A DNA stretch of 64,000 bases from JANXMY01 sp965246745. Lineage in GTDB: Bacteria > Armatimonadota > Armatimonadia > Armatimonadales > Capsulimonadaceae. Below are positions 1 to 7,773 of the stretch, one piece after another; positions within the stretch are counted from its first letter, which is position 1; every line of letters begins with the position of its first letter. The notes under the pieces were generated by a model. The model saw only the letters and a list, made by a program, of their open reading frames with translations, was not told the origin of the DNA and searched no databases. A program made the translations under genes and the position numbers. Location: the NCBI GenBank assembly GCA_965246745.1, contig OZ251980.1:1302001-1366000 (forward strand), read 5' to 3'.

Positions 1-78
1 CTTCTTTTCGACCGTGCCTTCGGTTTTGCCCTGCGACGTTTCCCATTCCACATGGTCGCCTTTTTTCAGGTCTGCCAT
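1..78 (-). CDS. DUF2945 (HVA1/Tudor-like) small protein, truncated by window edge
   Basis: The minus-strand reading starts MADLKKGDHVEWETSQGKT and runs off the left edge, so only the first 26 codons are visible. The opening with a KxGDxVxW motif and a GT-V-KK strand is typical of the small DUF2945/hypervirulence-associated Tudor-like proteins. A strong AGGAGAA site precedes the ATG. It lies 11 nt downstream of the DUF4142 gene on the same strand and is probably co-transcribed with it. Its molecular function is unknown. Confidence 0.7.
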   Translation of the reverse strand, partial: MADLKKGDHVEWETSQGKTEGTVEKK

Positions 79-88
79 GAAATTTCTC

Positions 89-670
89 CTACATGTTGTG
101 GCCGCTCATGTTGCTCGGCATCATCGCAGGCTTGAGAACAGGCATCTTGGCGGCGTGGACCCCAAGCTGGGTGCCGACTTGATAAATCATTTTGGTATGA
201 TCTTCAATGCCCGGCAGGTTCTTCGATGCAAACGCGGTCAAGCCGGCGTTTTTGCCGGTCGCGATTTCTTTCTCAAACAAGTTGACCGTGCTGGTGTGCG
301 ACTTTTCCTGCGACCCCATGTAGGCTTTGTCGAACGCCGTGCCGGACAGGCCGGACAGCTTGGCAAGAACGGCTTTGTGGGCCGGGTCGGTCTCGGTCGG
401 CAGGGTCATTTTGTTGTTCTGCGCGACGGTTTTCAGCTCTTCGTTCGCCGCCGTGTGCTCCTGCACCATGCGCTTGGCGATAGCCAGGACACTTTTGTCG
501 GTGCTTTTTTGCAGGGCCATCTTGCTCGACGACACCTCGAAAATGCCGCCCTGCGCGGCGGTCTTGGCGAACTTCAGGTCCATCGCATTGGTCGTGGCGA
601 GCGCGGCGCCCGCCAGCGTCAGCAGCAGGCCGGACACGGCAGCGGCGGTCAGCGTTTTGGTGGTAGACAT
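89..670 (-). CDS. DUF4142 domain secreted/periplasmic protein
   Basis: A protein of 193 aa with a signal peptide (MSTTKTLTAAAVSG, hydrophobic core to about residue 26) followed by a helical domain. The order FAKTAAQGGIFEVSSSKMAL, then AKRMVQEHTAANEELK, then an HTSTVNLFEKE-like segment is the DUF4142 pattern, a predicted ferritin-like four-helix exported family often linked to stress. GGAAGAGCT precedes the ATG. The DUF2945 gene follows 11 nt downstream, a pairing that suggests a small stress operon (inference). No metal-binding role can be shown from sequence alone. Confidence 0.85.
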   Translation of the reverse strand: MSTTKTLTAAAVSGLLLTLAGAALATTNAMDLKFAKTAAQGGIFEVSSSKMALQKSTDKSVLAIAKRMVQEHTAANEELKTVAQNNKMTLPTETDPAHKAVLAKLSGLSGTAFDKAYMGSQEKSHTSTVNLFEKEIATGKNAGLTAFASKNLPGIEDHTKMIYQVGTQLGVHAAKMPVLKPAMMPSNMSGHNM

Positions 671-814
671 TGTGTTTTCTAGCTCTTCCTAATGGGAGGT
701 TTGTATACACCCGATTTTTCCCGGTTCGCCTCAAAGATAAACCCCGAGCCTCCCCCTGAAAATCTTGGGGCCGCCTGCCGACAATCACGGCAAGAGAAGA
801 CGGAGGAACCCCCG

Positions 815-1768
815 ATGCGCCTTGTGACGCGTTCCGATTTTGACGGCTTGATTTGCGCGGTTTTGCTGAAGCAGGTGGAAGCGATTGACTCGATCCAGTT
901 TGTTCACCCGAAAGACTTGCAGGACGGCAAGTTTGAAGTGACGGCGGATGATGTGCTGACCAATGTGCCGTTTGTGCCCGGCTGCGGCTTGTGGTTCGAC
1001 CACCACGCCACTGAAGTCGAGCGGATTGTCGGCCGGGTCGAGTTCGCCGGCGACTGCTGGCTGGCTCCGAGCGCCGCGCGGGTGGTGTACGATTACTACG
1101 GCGGCGCGGCCCGCTTTCCGGGCATTGAAGAAATGATGCGCGAGGTGGACAAAGCCGACTCGGCGCAGTTCACGCCGGAAGACATTCTGCATCCCGAAGG
1201 CTGGGTGCTGCTGTCGTTTTTGATGGACGCCCGCACGGGCCTGGGCCGCTTCCGCGATTACCGGATTTCCAATTATCAGCTCATGTACGAGCTGATTGAC
1301 GCCTGCATGACCCTGACGATTGGGGAGATTTTGCTGCTGCCGGACGTGCAGGAGCGGGTCGTGCGCTACCAAGAGCAGGACGCGCTGTTTCGCCGCCTGC
1401 TGGCCGACCATTCGTGGACCGAAGGCAATGTCGTCGTGACCGACCTGCGCGGCGTGACGTTGATCCCCTGCGGCAACCGCTTTTTGGTGTACGCGCTGTA
1501 TCCCGAAGCCAACACGTCGGTTTGGATCGTCAGCGGCTTTCAGGGCAAAAACTGCGTCTTCGCCTGCGGCCATTCCATCTTAAACAAAACGTCCCGCACC
1601 CACATCGGCACCCTGATGCGCCAATTCGGCGGCGGCGGCCATGCGGCGGCGGGCACCTGCCAAGTGCCCCATGAAGACGCCGAAGCCGTCCTGCGCGAGA
1701 TCGTCTCGTCCATGCGCCGCGACGACCAAGCCGCCGCCGACACCTGGGCCTTGATGAAGGCGGCCTAA
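815..1768 (+). CDS. DHH-family phosphoesterase
   Basis: A protein of 317 aa. The N-terminal DFDG motif (RSDFDGLICAVLL) and the later DHHATE motif are the metal-binding signatures of DHH phosphoesterases; a C-terminal GGGGHAAAGTC motif marks a DHHA1-type substrate domain. Family members hydrolyse phosphodiester or pyrophosphate bonds (oligonucleotides, cyclic dinucleotides or pyrophosphate), and the substrate here cannot be assigned. I chose the ATG at 815 because CGGAGGA sits 8 nt upstream; an in-frame longer start at 692 has no such site. A nuclease of pApA/pGpG type would fit the cyclic dinucleotide genes elsewhere in the window, but that is speculation. Confidence 0.85.
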   Translation: MRLVTRSDFDGLICAVLLKQVEAIDSIQFVHPKDLQDGKFEVTADDVLTNVPFVPGCGLWFDHHATEVERIVGRVEFAGDCWLAPSAARVVYDYYGGAARFPGIEEMMREVDKADSAQFTPEDILHPEGWVLLSFLMDARTGLGRFRDYRISNYQLMYELIDACMTLTIGEILLLPDVQERVVRYQEQDALFRRLLADHSWTEGNVVVTDLRGVTLIPCGNRFLVYALYPEANTSVWIVSGFQGKNCVFACGHSILNKTSRTHIGTLMRQFGGGGHAAAGTCQVPHEDAEAVLREIVSSMRRDDQAAADTWALMKAA

Positions 1769-1773
1769 CCCCC

Positions 1774-2163
1774 GGTTGCCCAAGCGGTCGAAGTCGTAGT
1801 ACACGCTTCCCGCGCCCCGGTTCTCCGACAGCCCCGGCGTGTACTGCGTGTGCCCGTCAATCAGCACCGGAGCGCCCGGCGTCGTGCCGTCGCAGACGTA
1901 AGCATAAGTGCCCGTGCTGTCCGTTTTGCCCACGCGCAGTCCCAGGCCGTTGTAGACATAAGTGTCCAGCGGCGAGATGTAGCCCGGCGGCGAGACGCTG
2001 ACCAGCCGGTCTTCGTCGTCGTAGGTATCGCGGTAGGTGCCGCCGTTGATGGTGACGCTGGTGGTGTTGCCGTTGAGGTCGTAGCCGTCGGTCTCGGACG
2101 ACAGCAGGCCCCGCTGCGGAGCGCCGGTCACGGGGTCAGCGCCATTGTAGGTGTACAGTTGCG
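1774..2163 (-). pseudogene. RHS/YD-repeat protein fragment A
   Basis: Reading the minus strand gives LYTYNGADPVTG, then GYDLNGNTTSV, YDDEDRLVSVSPPG and ending YYDFDRLGN, which are classical YD repeats of RHS proteins. There is no start codon of its own: the reading frame begins directly after the stop codon of the TPR gene, and the similarity ends a few bases past the end of the DHH gene. About 75 bp at the 1774 end is nearly identical to fragment B around 4080-4153. It is a remnant lacking both the N-terminal bulk and the C-terminal tip. Confidence 0.75.
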
Positions 2164-2181
2164 TAAAACTGCTGTTCTGTG

Positions 2182-3144
2182 CTACTGCCCAATGTTATGT
2201 GCCTGATTTAATGCAAGTTTTCTTGATTTCAAGGCGGTCCGAACCGCATCTAACCATTTACCAGAGTTTACTTGCGTCTGGATTAACAACGCGTAGTACT
2301 CATGGTTGGATGGGTCTATTAAAACGGCTGACTTCAACAAAGCTATTGCTTGTCGCGCATTTCCCTCAATGATTTCTATCTGTGCAAAACCATACAGAGA
2401 GCCAGTATCGTTTGGTCGGAGTTCTAACGCAAGCGAAAACATTTTTTTCGCGTTGGCATAGTCCTTCATCATAAGGTATGCTCGCCCGATACTAAATATA
2501 GTCGCTGGTTTTTTGGGGTTCATCTCTCTAGCCAGTTGATAATGGCTAAGAGCGCAGTCATAGTCTTTAAGCGTCATTGCCAAATTTCCAAAAGCGATTG
2601 CCACCCAATAATCATCAGGCGTTAGTGCTTTCGCGGAATTAAGGGACTGAGTAGCAAGATCGTATTGTTCTAGGCATTCGTAAGCTGTTGCCATTCCGAG
2701 ATAGCCGTGATTTTCTGTCGGCGCAAAACGATTATACTCTTCATACTCAAATAGAGCTTTGTCGTACTCGCCTATTGCATTGTATCTACGGCCGCGGACC
2801 TCACAGAGCGCTGCTAGATTCGCTCCCGATTTGCCTGCCAGTTCGATTTGTGCTTCCGCCTCCTCCTGACGGTGCTGGCTCATGTAAACTTCCGCAAGGC
2901 TAATGTGCATATTTCCCAGCACTTCCCCTGCTTTTTCTTTTTCCAGTCTAGTAATCGCGTCGCTATAAACCTGAGCGGCTGCCGCATACTTAGATTGAAG
3001 AATCAGAACTGAGCCGAGTCGATTTACAAGATCATAATCATCCGGCTGAAGTTCGAGGGATTTGCGATAGTAAGAAGCAGCAAGGTCGAAGTTACCGTTC
3101 CGATATGCTTCCCGCCCCAATCTACTCAAACTCGTTTCGTCCAT
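2182..3144 (-). CDS. Tetratricopeptide-repeat protein between RHS fragments
   Basis: A protein of 320 aa starting MDETSLSRLGREAYRNGNFD, with AAGGAAAAG upstream of the ATG at 3144. At least seven TPR units are visible (for example AASYYRKSLELQPDDYDLVN and ALSHYQLAREMNPKKPATI). No signal peptide or enzymatic domain is visible. Codon use is AT-richer than the neighbours, which suggests transfer. It sits between RHS fragment B upstream and fragment A downstream on the same strand. An immunity or adaptor role for an RHS toxin tip is possible but unproven. Confidence 0.8.
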   Translation of the reverse strand: MDETSLSRLGREAYRNGNFDLAASYYRKSLELQPDDYDLVNRLGSVLILQSKYAAAAQVYSDAITRLEKEKAGEVLGNMHISLAEVYMSQHRQEEAEAQIELAGKSGANLAALCEVRGRRYNAIGEYDKALFEYEEYNRFAPTENHGYLGMATAYECLEQYDLATQSLNSAKALTPDDYWVAIAFGNLAMTLKDYDCALSHYQLAREMNPKKPATIFSIGRAYLMMKDYANAKKMFSLALELRPNDTGSLYGFAQIEIIEGNARQAIALLKSAVLIDPSNHEYYALLIQTQVNSGKWLDAVRTALKSRKLALNQAHNIGQ

Positions 3145-3230
3145 TGTTCTTTTCCTCTTGTCAGTAAGATCGCTTGTAGAATTACGAATATGTTCTCCGG
3201 AAGACACACTGTATCTACGGTGGGTGCTGA

Positions 3231-4153
3231 CTACTCCCAAACCCATGCTCCGCCTCCCCATGTGAAAGGGGAATAACTTTGTTGTTGTTTGGCAGCCCTG
3301 TTTATGTCATACATCGCGCCATTGCCCCATATCTGAAGCCATCTCATATTGTTCTCGAAATTGTGCATAGAAAATTTGCTTCCTGCCGGCTTGTCACCGT
3401 CTTTCTCTTCAACCGTTTTTCCGGGTTTTGCCTGGCGAGGGGGAGGTTGGGGCAAATGGACTGTGACCGGCCCAACATGTACCCCCGGCTTTGCTAGCCC
3501 AATCAAAAGCCCTGCGAGCAATTGTTGTAACTTACTGGGCGACCGCATCTGAGTCACCGAACCAGTATTGCACCCAAACATAACAGGCGTAATGCTGTAA
3601 GTGTCACTGCCGACGACTTTGACGCCTGTATCAAACTCCTGCGCCGGCCCCCCGTTGATGCTGACCACATCATACCATTCCCGCCAGGTATGAGTCCCGC
3701 TGGAAACACCGAAAGCCTCGGCTTCTGCTGTTGCCCAAATCGGCTGGTCCGTTCCCTGCGGACTGCTGCCCTCCGGGAATGACATCAAAGGCATCAAGCC
3801 GCTCGGGTCAGTCTTGTTGACCGGGTTATTCCCCGCATAAGCATACCAGTTGTTCCCGTCCCCCGCCGGGTCCTGCGTCAAAAAGCGCCCGATGCGGCTG
3901 TCGTAGTACCGATGCCCCATCAGCACCAGCCCCGTGTCCGCTTCCGTCTGGCAGCCGTTCGCCCCGCCGTACCCGAACACCGTCCCGCTGCCCCCCGATG
4001 CAATCGTTCCCCCGAAGCCGCTGTAGTCCGCGTACCCAAGCTGGCTTTTGCCCGCCCCGTCCAGCGTCCACAGGTTGCCCAAGCGGTCGAAGTCGTAGTA
4101 CACGCTTCCCGCGCCCCGGTTGTCGGACAGGCCCGGCGTGTGGTGCGTGTGGC
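3231..4153 (-). pseudogene. RHS C-terminal tip (core end plus variable tail), fragment B
   Basis: The minus-strand frame contains YYDFDRLGNLWTLDGAG, then GHRYYDSRIGRFLTQDPAGD and NPVNKTDPSG, which is the conserved end of the RHS core domain, followed by about 170 residues of unique tail ending GGGAWVWE. The tail is the position of a polymorphic toxin domain; I do not recognise its fold. The 5' end is cut: RHS similarity begins immediately after the stop of the small membrane gene, with no start codon or ribosome site. It looks like an orphan displaced tip and may not be expressed. Confidence 0.75.
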
Positions 4154-4462
4154 CTATTTTTTTGACTGGAACCGTGCCGATTGGACAACGACCATAAAGA
4201 AAACTTCGGCACAGGCGAACAAAAAAATGCCGGCAAATGTCCCAATTCGGGTTGTCATCAAAACAAGAGAAACAGGCGACACGGCAAAAAACGCCAGGAT
4301 AAAGCCGCGCAGGCCAAGCCGCATTTGCTGCTCCAACGTGTACCGCTTGGTGATCGCCGGCAGGCAGAGCCGCCACAGCAAAGCGCCCAGAATGCCGCCG
4401 GTGATGAAGCCCGCCGGGATGAGCCAGGAAGTGTCCGAACTGCTGTAAAGTGTCAGCGGCAT
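4154..4462 (-). CDS. Small integral membrane protein, unknown
   Basis: A protein of 102 aa starting MPLTLYSSSDTSWLIP. Three hydrophobic stretches are visible: WLIPAGFITGGILGALLW, then two segments in FILAFFAVSPVSLVLM and FAGIFLFACAEVFFMVVV. I chose the ATG at 4462 because the longer ATG at 4504 lies inside a terminator hairpin; AGGAGGT lies a little further upstream than usual. The stop overlaps the junction with RHS fragment B. I do not recognise a family. It may be an old cargo or immunity gene of the RHS locus. Confidence 0.5.
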   Translation of the reverse strand: MPLTLYSSSDTSWLIPAGFITGGILGALLWRLCLPAITKRYTLEQQMRLGLRGFILAFFAVSPVSLVLMTTRIGTFAGIFLFACAEVFFMVVVQSARFQSKK

Positions 4463-4490
4463 CGGGTGCACCAGGCAGGCAGGAGGTCCC

Positions 4491-4524
4491 AAAAAAGCCG
4501 CCATCGCAGGATGGCGGCTTTTTT
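4491..4524. terminator. Bidirectional rho-independent terminator
   Basis: An 8-bp stem GCCGCCAT/ATGGCGGC with a 6-nt loop, flanked by A6 on the left and T6 on the right. It lies downstream of the minus-strand gene 4535-4909. Confidence 0.85.
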
Positions 4525-4534
4525 CGCGCTTCGG

Positions 4535-4909
4535 TTACGCGGCTCCGGCGCGGGCGTCTTTGGCGAGCATTTCCGCGCACAAAAAGTCCAGCACCGTGAC
4601 GCCGAGCACGGCCAGCACGGCGGCGAAGGCCGCCGCCTGCTTGGGATTATCGGCGCGGAACGCTGTGCCGAGCGTCCCTAAATCCAGAATGTCCCCGGCG
4701 GCGCGGCTCCACACCCAGCCGGCGGGCTGCGGCTGCGACGCGAAAATGCCGACGCCTGCGCCGATCTCGCGCAGGCCGTAAAAGCGAATCAGGCCCTCTT
4801 TGCCGTCCAGCCCCAGCGCCCGGCAGAGCGTCTGCGGGGCCAGCAGCTCGTACAGGCCCAGTCCCAGGCTGAACCCGGCGAGGCCGAGCGAAAGTTGTCG
4901 TGCGTTCAT
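4535..4909 (-). CDS. Small membrane protein, DUF4267-like / cyclase-dehydrase N-domain type
   Basis: A protein of 124 aa starting MNARQLSLGLAGFSLGLGLY with GGAGACC upstream. Four hydrophobic segments are present. The order LYELLAPQTLCRALGLDG, then LIRFYGLREIGAGVGI, then WSRAAGDILDLG resembles the membrane domain that often precedes an SRPBCC lipid-binding domain; here it stands alone. No catalytic residues are visible. It is followed by a terminator and lies 43 nt downstream of the ferredoxin-NADP reductase gene on the same strand. Confidence 0.6.
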   Translation of the reverse strand: MNARQLSLGLAGFSLGLGLYELLAPQTLCRALGLDGKEGLIRFYGLREIGAGVGIFASQPQPAGWVWSRAAGDILDLGTLGTAFRADNPKQAAAFAAVLAVLGVTVLDFLCAEMLAKDARAGAA

Positions 4910-4952
4910 TGGCGGTCTCCTCTTCACGTGCCAGAGCGGTGTCAATGCGCGT

Positions 4953-5996
4953 TCAGTGGGCCTTTTTCTCGGGAACGCTTTCCGACGAATGGCCGGGGTT
5001 GACTTTCGCGGTCGGGTCCACATGCGCTTTGGCATGGTTTACCGCCGTGGCCGCCTCGCCGAAACCTGTGGCGATCAGCTTTAATTTGCCGTCATACGTC
5101 ACAATGTCGCCTGCGCCGTAGACGCCGGGGATGTTGGTCTCCATGCGGGTATTGACCCCAATAGAGTTGCCGACAATGTCGAAGCCCCACTGCTTGATCG
5201 GGCCGAGGTTGGTCAAAAAACCCAAATTAAGCAGCAGCTCGTCGCACTCAACGTACTCTTCTTTGTAGCGGCCCTCGGCGTCTTTCGTGCGGTTGTCGAA
5301 AATCGTCACGCCTTCGACATGCTCCTCGCCGTGCACCTGCTTGACTTCGTAGAACGGCTTAAACGTAATCGGCAGGGCCATGACTTTTTCAATCGTGTCT
5401 TCGTGCGCTTTGTACTTGTCCGACCGATGGATTTGCACGATGCTGGCCGCCGTGTCGTGCAGGTTCAGCGTCCAGTCAAACGCGCTGTCGCCGCCGCCGA
5501 CAATCACCAGCCGCTTGCCGGCGAGAATGCTTTTGTCGGTGACAAAATAATGCACCCCGCGTCCTTCCAGCTCTTCCAGCCCCGCCTGCGCGATCTTGCG
5601 GGGCATAAACGCCCCTACCCCCGCCGCAATGATCGCCGATTTGGCGTAGTGCCGCTGCCCCTTCTCGGTCTCCATCGTCACCACGCCGTTGGACGTTAAG
5701 CTGACCACTTTTTCGTCCAAAGCGAGCGTCGGCCCGTACTGCATCATCTGCTCGCTTAAGTTTTCCACCAAATCCCGCGCATACACTTTGGCGTAGCCTG
5801 CCACGTCAAAGATATACTTTTCCGGGTACAGCGCCGAAAGCTGCCCGCCGAGCTGCGGCAGGCTGTCAATTACTTTAGTTTTCATGCCGCGCAGGCCCGC
5901 ATAGTACGCCGCGTACTGCCCCACCGGCCCCCCGCCGATAATCGCCACATCAAAAACGTCTTTCTCAAACAATTCGTCCGGGTTCACTTCGCTCAC
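4953..5996 (-). CDS. Ferredoxin/flavodoxin-NADP+ reductase, thioredoxin-reductase-like type
   Basis: A protein of 347 aa. The N-terminal FAD motif is VAIIGGGPVGQYAAYYAGLRG, the NADP motif is RLVIVGGGDSAFDWTLNL, and the C-terminal FAD motif is PGVYGAGDIVTYDG. The CxxC redox pair of thioredoxin reductase is absent (SAFDW replaces it), which points to the YumC/FNR2 group that moves electrons between NADPH and ferredoxin. Length fits that family. The start is GTG at 5996, preceded by CGGAG. It is a cytoplasmic enzyme; the electron acceptor is not encoded nearby. Confidence 0.9.
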   Translation of the reverse strand: MSEVNPDELFEKDVFDVAIIGGGPVGQYAAYYAGLRGMKTKVIDSLPQLGGQLSALYPEKYIFDVAGYAKVYARDLVENLSEQMMQYGPTLALDEKVVSLTSNGVVTMETEKGQRHYAKSAIIAAGVGAFMPRKIAQAGLEELEGRGVHYFVTDKSILAGKRLVIVGGGDSAFDWTLNLHDTAASIVQIHRSDKYKAHEDTIEKVMALPITFKPFYEVKQVHGEEHVEGVTIFDNRTKDAEGRYKEEYVECDELLLNLGFLTNLGPIKQWGFDIVGNSIGVNTRMETNIPGVYGAGDIVTYDGKLKLIATGFGEAATAVNHAKAHVDPTAKVNPGHSSESVPEKKAH

Positions 5997-6090
5997 GCTT
6001 ACGCTCCGCTTCTAAAATCGCCCTAAAAAACTTAGTCGCCGAGCCTTTATTATGGGCGAAAACGAGGGTTATTGTCAAGTTACTTACTGG

Positions 6091-6096
6091 TATAAT
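6091..6096 (+). promoter_or_regulatory. Extended -10 promoter giving leaderless PARG-like mRNA
   Basis: TGGTATAAT with the hexamer ending 6 nt before the ATG at 6103. Transcription would start at or next to the start codon, and no Shine-Dalgarno site is present. Confidence 0.7.
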
Positions 6097-6102
6097 AGGC
6101 CC

Positions 6103-6921
6103 ATGAACCGAGACCGACGCGCGGCGATTGCGGCGGAAACCCTCCAGATTTTAGAGCGCGGCACCTACCGCGCCCCCTCGGGCCGGACCGTATCGGTTGC
6201 CAACGCCCTCCAAGCCGCCGTCGGCGGCTCCGTGCTGCATCGGCCCGACACGTCTCTCCTATTGCCGGCCCCGCCCGGACAATTTTCAGAGGCCCGCACC
6301 GAAGTTTCGGGCGAAACCACTCTGGAAGCCGCCGCGCGGCTGGCTGCACTACGCCCGCTGTGCCTGAACTTCGCCTCGGCCAAGAACCCCAGCGGCGGTT
6401 TTTTGTCCGGCAGTTCAGCGCAGGAAGAGTCGCTCGCCCGGTCGTCGGGCCTGTACGCCGCGCTTTTGCCGATGACTGAGATGTACGACTACAACCGACA
6501 GCTCGGCACAAGTCTCTACTCCGACTACCTGGTCTACTCACCCGACGTGCCGGTCTTTCGCACCGACGACACACTTTTGGAAACTCCGTACCTTGCGTCG
6601 TTTGTCACCGCCCCCGCCGTCAATGCCGGGGCCGTCGCCCAAAACGAGCCGCAGAACGTCCGGTTTATCCTGCCGACAATGGCGACGCGCCTCCGCAAAA
6701 TCTTGTCGGTCGCCCACGCCCACGGGCACGCAACGCTGATCCTCGGCGCGTGGGGGTGCGGCGTCTTCGGCAACGCCCCCCATGCCGTCGCCCAGTTATT
6801 CGCCGACACCCTCGGCCCGACCGGCCCGTTTTCCGGTGTCTTCGAGCGCGTCATCTATGCCGTTTACGACCCGTCGGCAGGCCGGGAAACATTGGCGGCG
6901 TTTGAACGAGTGTTCGGGTAA
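6103..6921 (+). CDS. TIGR02452/DUF2263 family PARG-like protein
   Basis: A protein of 272 aa starting MNRDRRAAIAAETLQ. The motif NPSGGFLSGSSAQEESLARS corresponds to the GGG-x6-8-QEE signature of bacterial poly(ADP-ribose) glycohydrolase-like macrodomain proteins, with the catalytic glutamate pair in QEES. A further GAWGCGVFGN segment matches the end of this family. Such enzymes remove ADP-ribose from proteins or nucleic acids. It stands alone, with a leaderless promoter. I see no ADP-ribosyltransferase nearby, so its substrate is unknown. Confidence 0.85.
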   Translation: MNRDRRAAIAAETLQILERGTYRAPSGRTVSVANALQAAVGGSVLHRPDTSLLLPAPPGQFSEARTEVSGETTLEAAARLAALRPLCLNFASAKNPSGGFLSGSSAQEESLARSSGLYAALLPMTEMYDYNRQLGTSLYSDYLVYSPDVPVFRTDDTLLETPYLASFVTAPAVNAGAVAQNEPQNVRFILPTMATRLRKILSVAHAHGHATLILGAWGCGVFGNAPHAVAQLFADTLGPTGPFSGVFERVIYAVYDPSAGRETLAAFERVFG

Positions 6922-6962
6922 AACAAAACGGGTCGGCGTCACTGTGGCGGCTTCGTAAAACC

Positions 6963-7085
6963 GCCACGGCATGAATGCCGAGGCTAAGACCAACCAGCGT
7001 CGCGGCGACGCAGGATTACGCTGCACTTTTACTCTTGTGTCGCTTCGACACTGGTTTATTCGAGCCTCGGATTTCAATCCGTGGC
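6963..7085. repeat. Long palindromic repeat, family 1, copy a
   Basis: Outer arms GCCACGGCATGAATGCCGAG and its imperfect complement enclose inner arms beginning ACCAGCGTCGCGG and ending CGACACTGGTTT. The same layout recurs at 9124-9268 and 13244-13370. It occupies most of the gap between the PARG-like gene and the next gene. Confidence 0.8.
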
Positions 7086-7104
7086 ATCATCCGGGCGGGT
7101 TCCC

Positions 7105-7695
7105 ATGCTCATCAACGACGAATGGCGCAAGCGCAATCCCATCAACGACATTTTAGAACCCTACGAAACCCTGCTGTGGATTGGGCGACCCAACGAAGAA
7201 ATCTACGTCCGGGGCAACCGCACACCACGCGGCATCATTACTCGCGTTGCTTGGACGACGCTGTTTTCTCTAATCGCTGATGTCGGTCTTGCTTTTTACA
7301 TAGGCGACGACAGCACCGCCAAAAGTATCAAGGTTTTCTGCGGATTGACTCTGTTAGGTGCGCTTTTCGTCTTCAATTATGTCGCTTTTGCTCCTGTGGA
7401 CTGCAAACGTGCGGAGTGGTATGCTTTTTCCGAAAAACGCATTTTTCTAGCCGCTTGGGACCCTGAAAACTCTGATTTTGCGATTTTCCAAACGGACTTC
7501 GGCAATCTCAGAACAATATCGGTTCGCAAGTCGAAAAAAGTGCCCGAAGAGGTGAAAGGGATTGGCAATTTGGTTTGCGCTTATGAGCGGTCAATTCAAA
7601 TGCGTATCAGCAATCACTTTACGTTTGAGCTGATTGATAATCCCGAAGAAGTGCAGACACTTTTGTTGGACGCAAAAGCCGCAAGCGCGGTTTGA
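7105..7695 (+). CDS. Membrane protein with PH-like C-terminal domain, unknown
   Basis: A protein of 196 aa starting MLINDEWRKRNPINDILEPY. Two hydrophobic segments near residues 45-90 (TLFSLIADVGLAFYIG; VFCGLTLLGALFVFNYV) are followed by a beta-rich region (WYAFSEKRIFLAAWD; ISVRKSKKVPEEVKG), an arrangement seen in bacterial PH-domain membrane proteins. That assignment is tentative. The ATG at 7105 follows a GGGCGGG stretch at the edge of palindrome family 1. Its stop codon overlaps the -35 box of the rimO promoter. No partner or pathway can be inferred. Confidence 0.6.
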   Translation: MLINDEWRKRNPINDILEPYETLLWIGRPNEEIYVRGNRTPRGIITRVAWTTLFSLIADVGLAFYIGDDSTAKSIKVFCGLTLLGALFVFNYVAFAPVDCKRAEWYAFSEKRIFLAAWDPENSDFAIFQTDFGNLRTISVRKSKKVPEEVKGIGNLVCAYERSIQMRISNHFTFELIDNPEEVQTLLLDAKAASAV

Positions 7696-7721
7696 CGAAT
7701 TCCTCCCATTTCAGGTATACT
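7692..7721 (+). promoter_or_regulatory. Sigma-70-type promoter of rimO
   Basis: TTGACG at 7692-7697, an 18-bp spacer and TATACT at 7716-7721. The -35 box overlaps the stop codon of the preceding gene. Expected leader is about 45 nt. Confidence 0.65.
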
Positions 7722-7773
7722 TACGCGATTATCTTTTTGATTTGCTGACGTTTAGGCGAGGGAAGAACACGTT

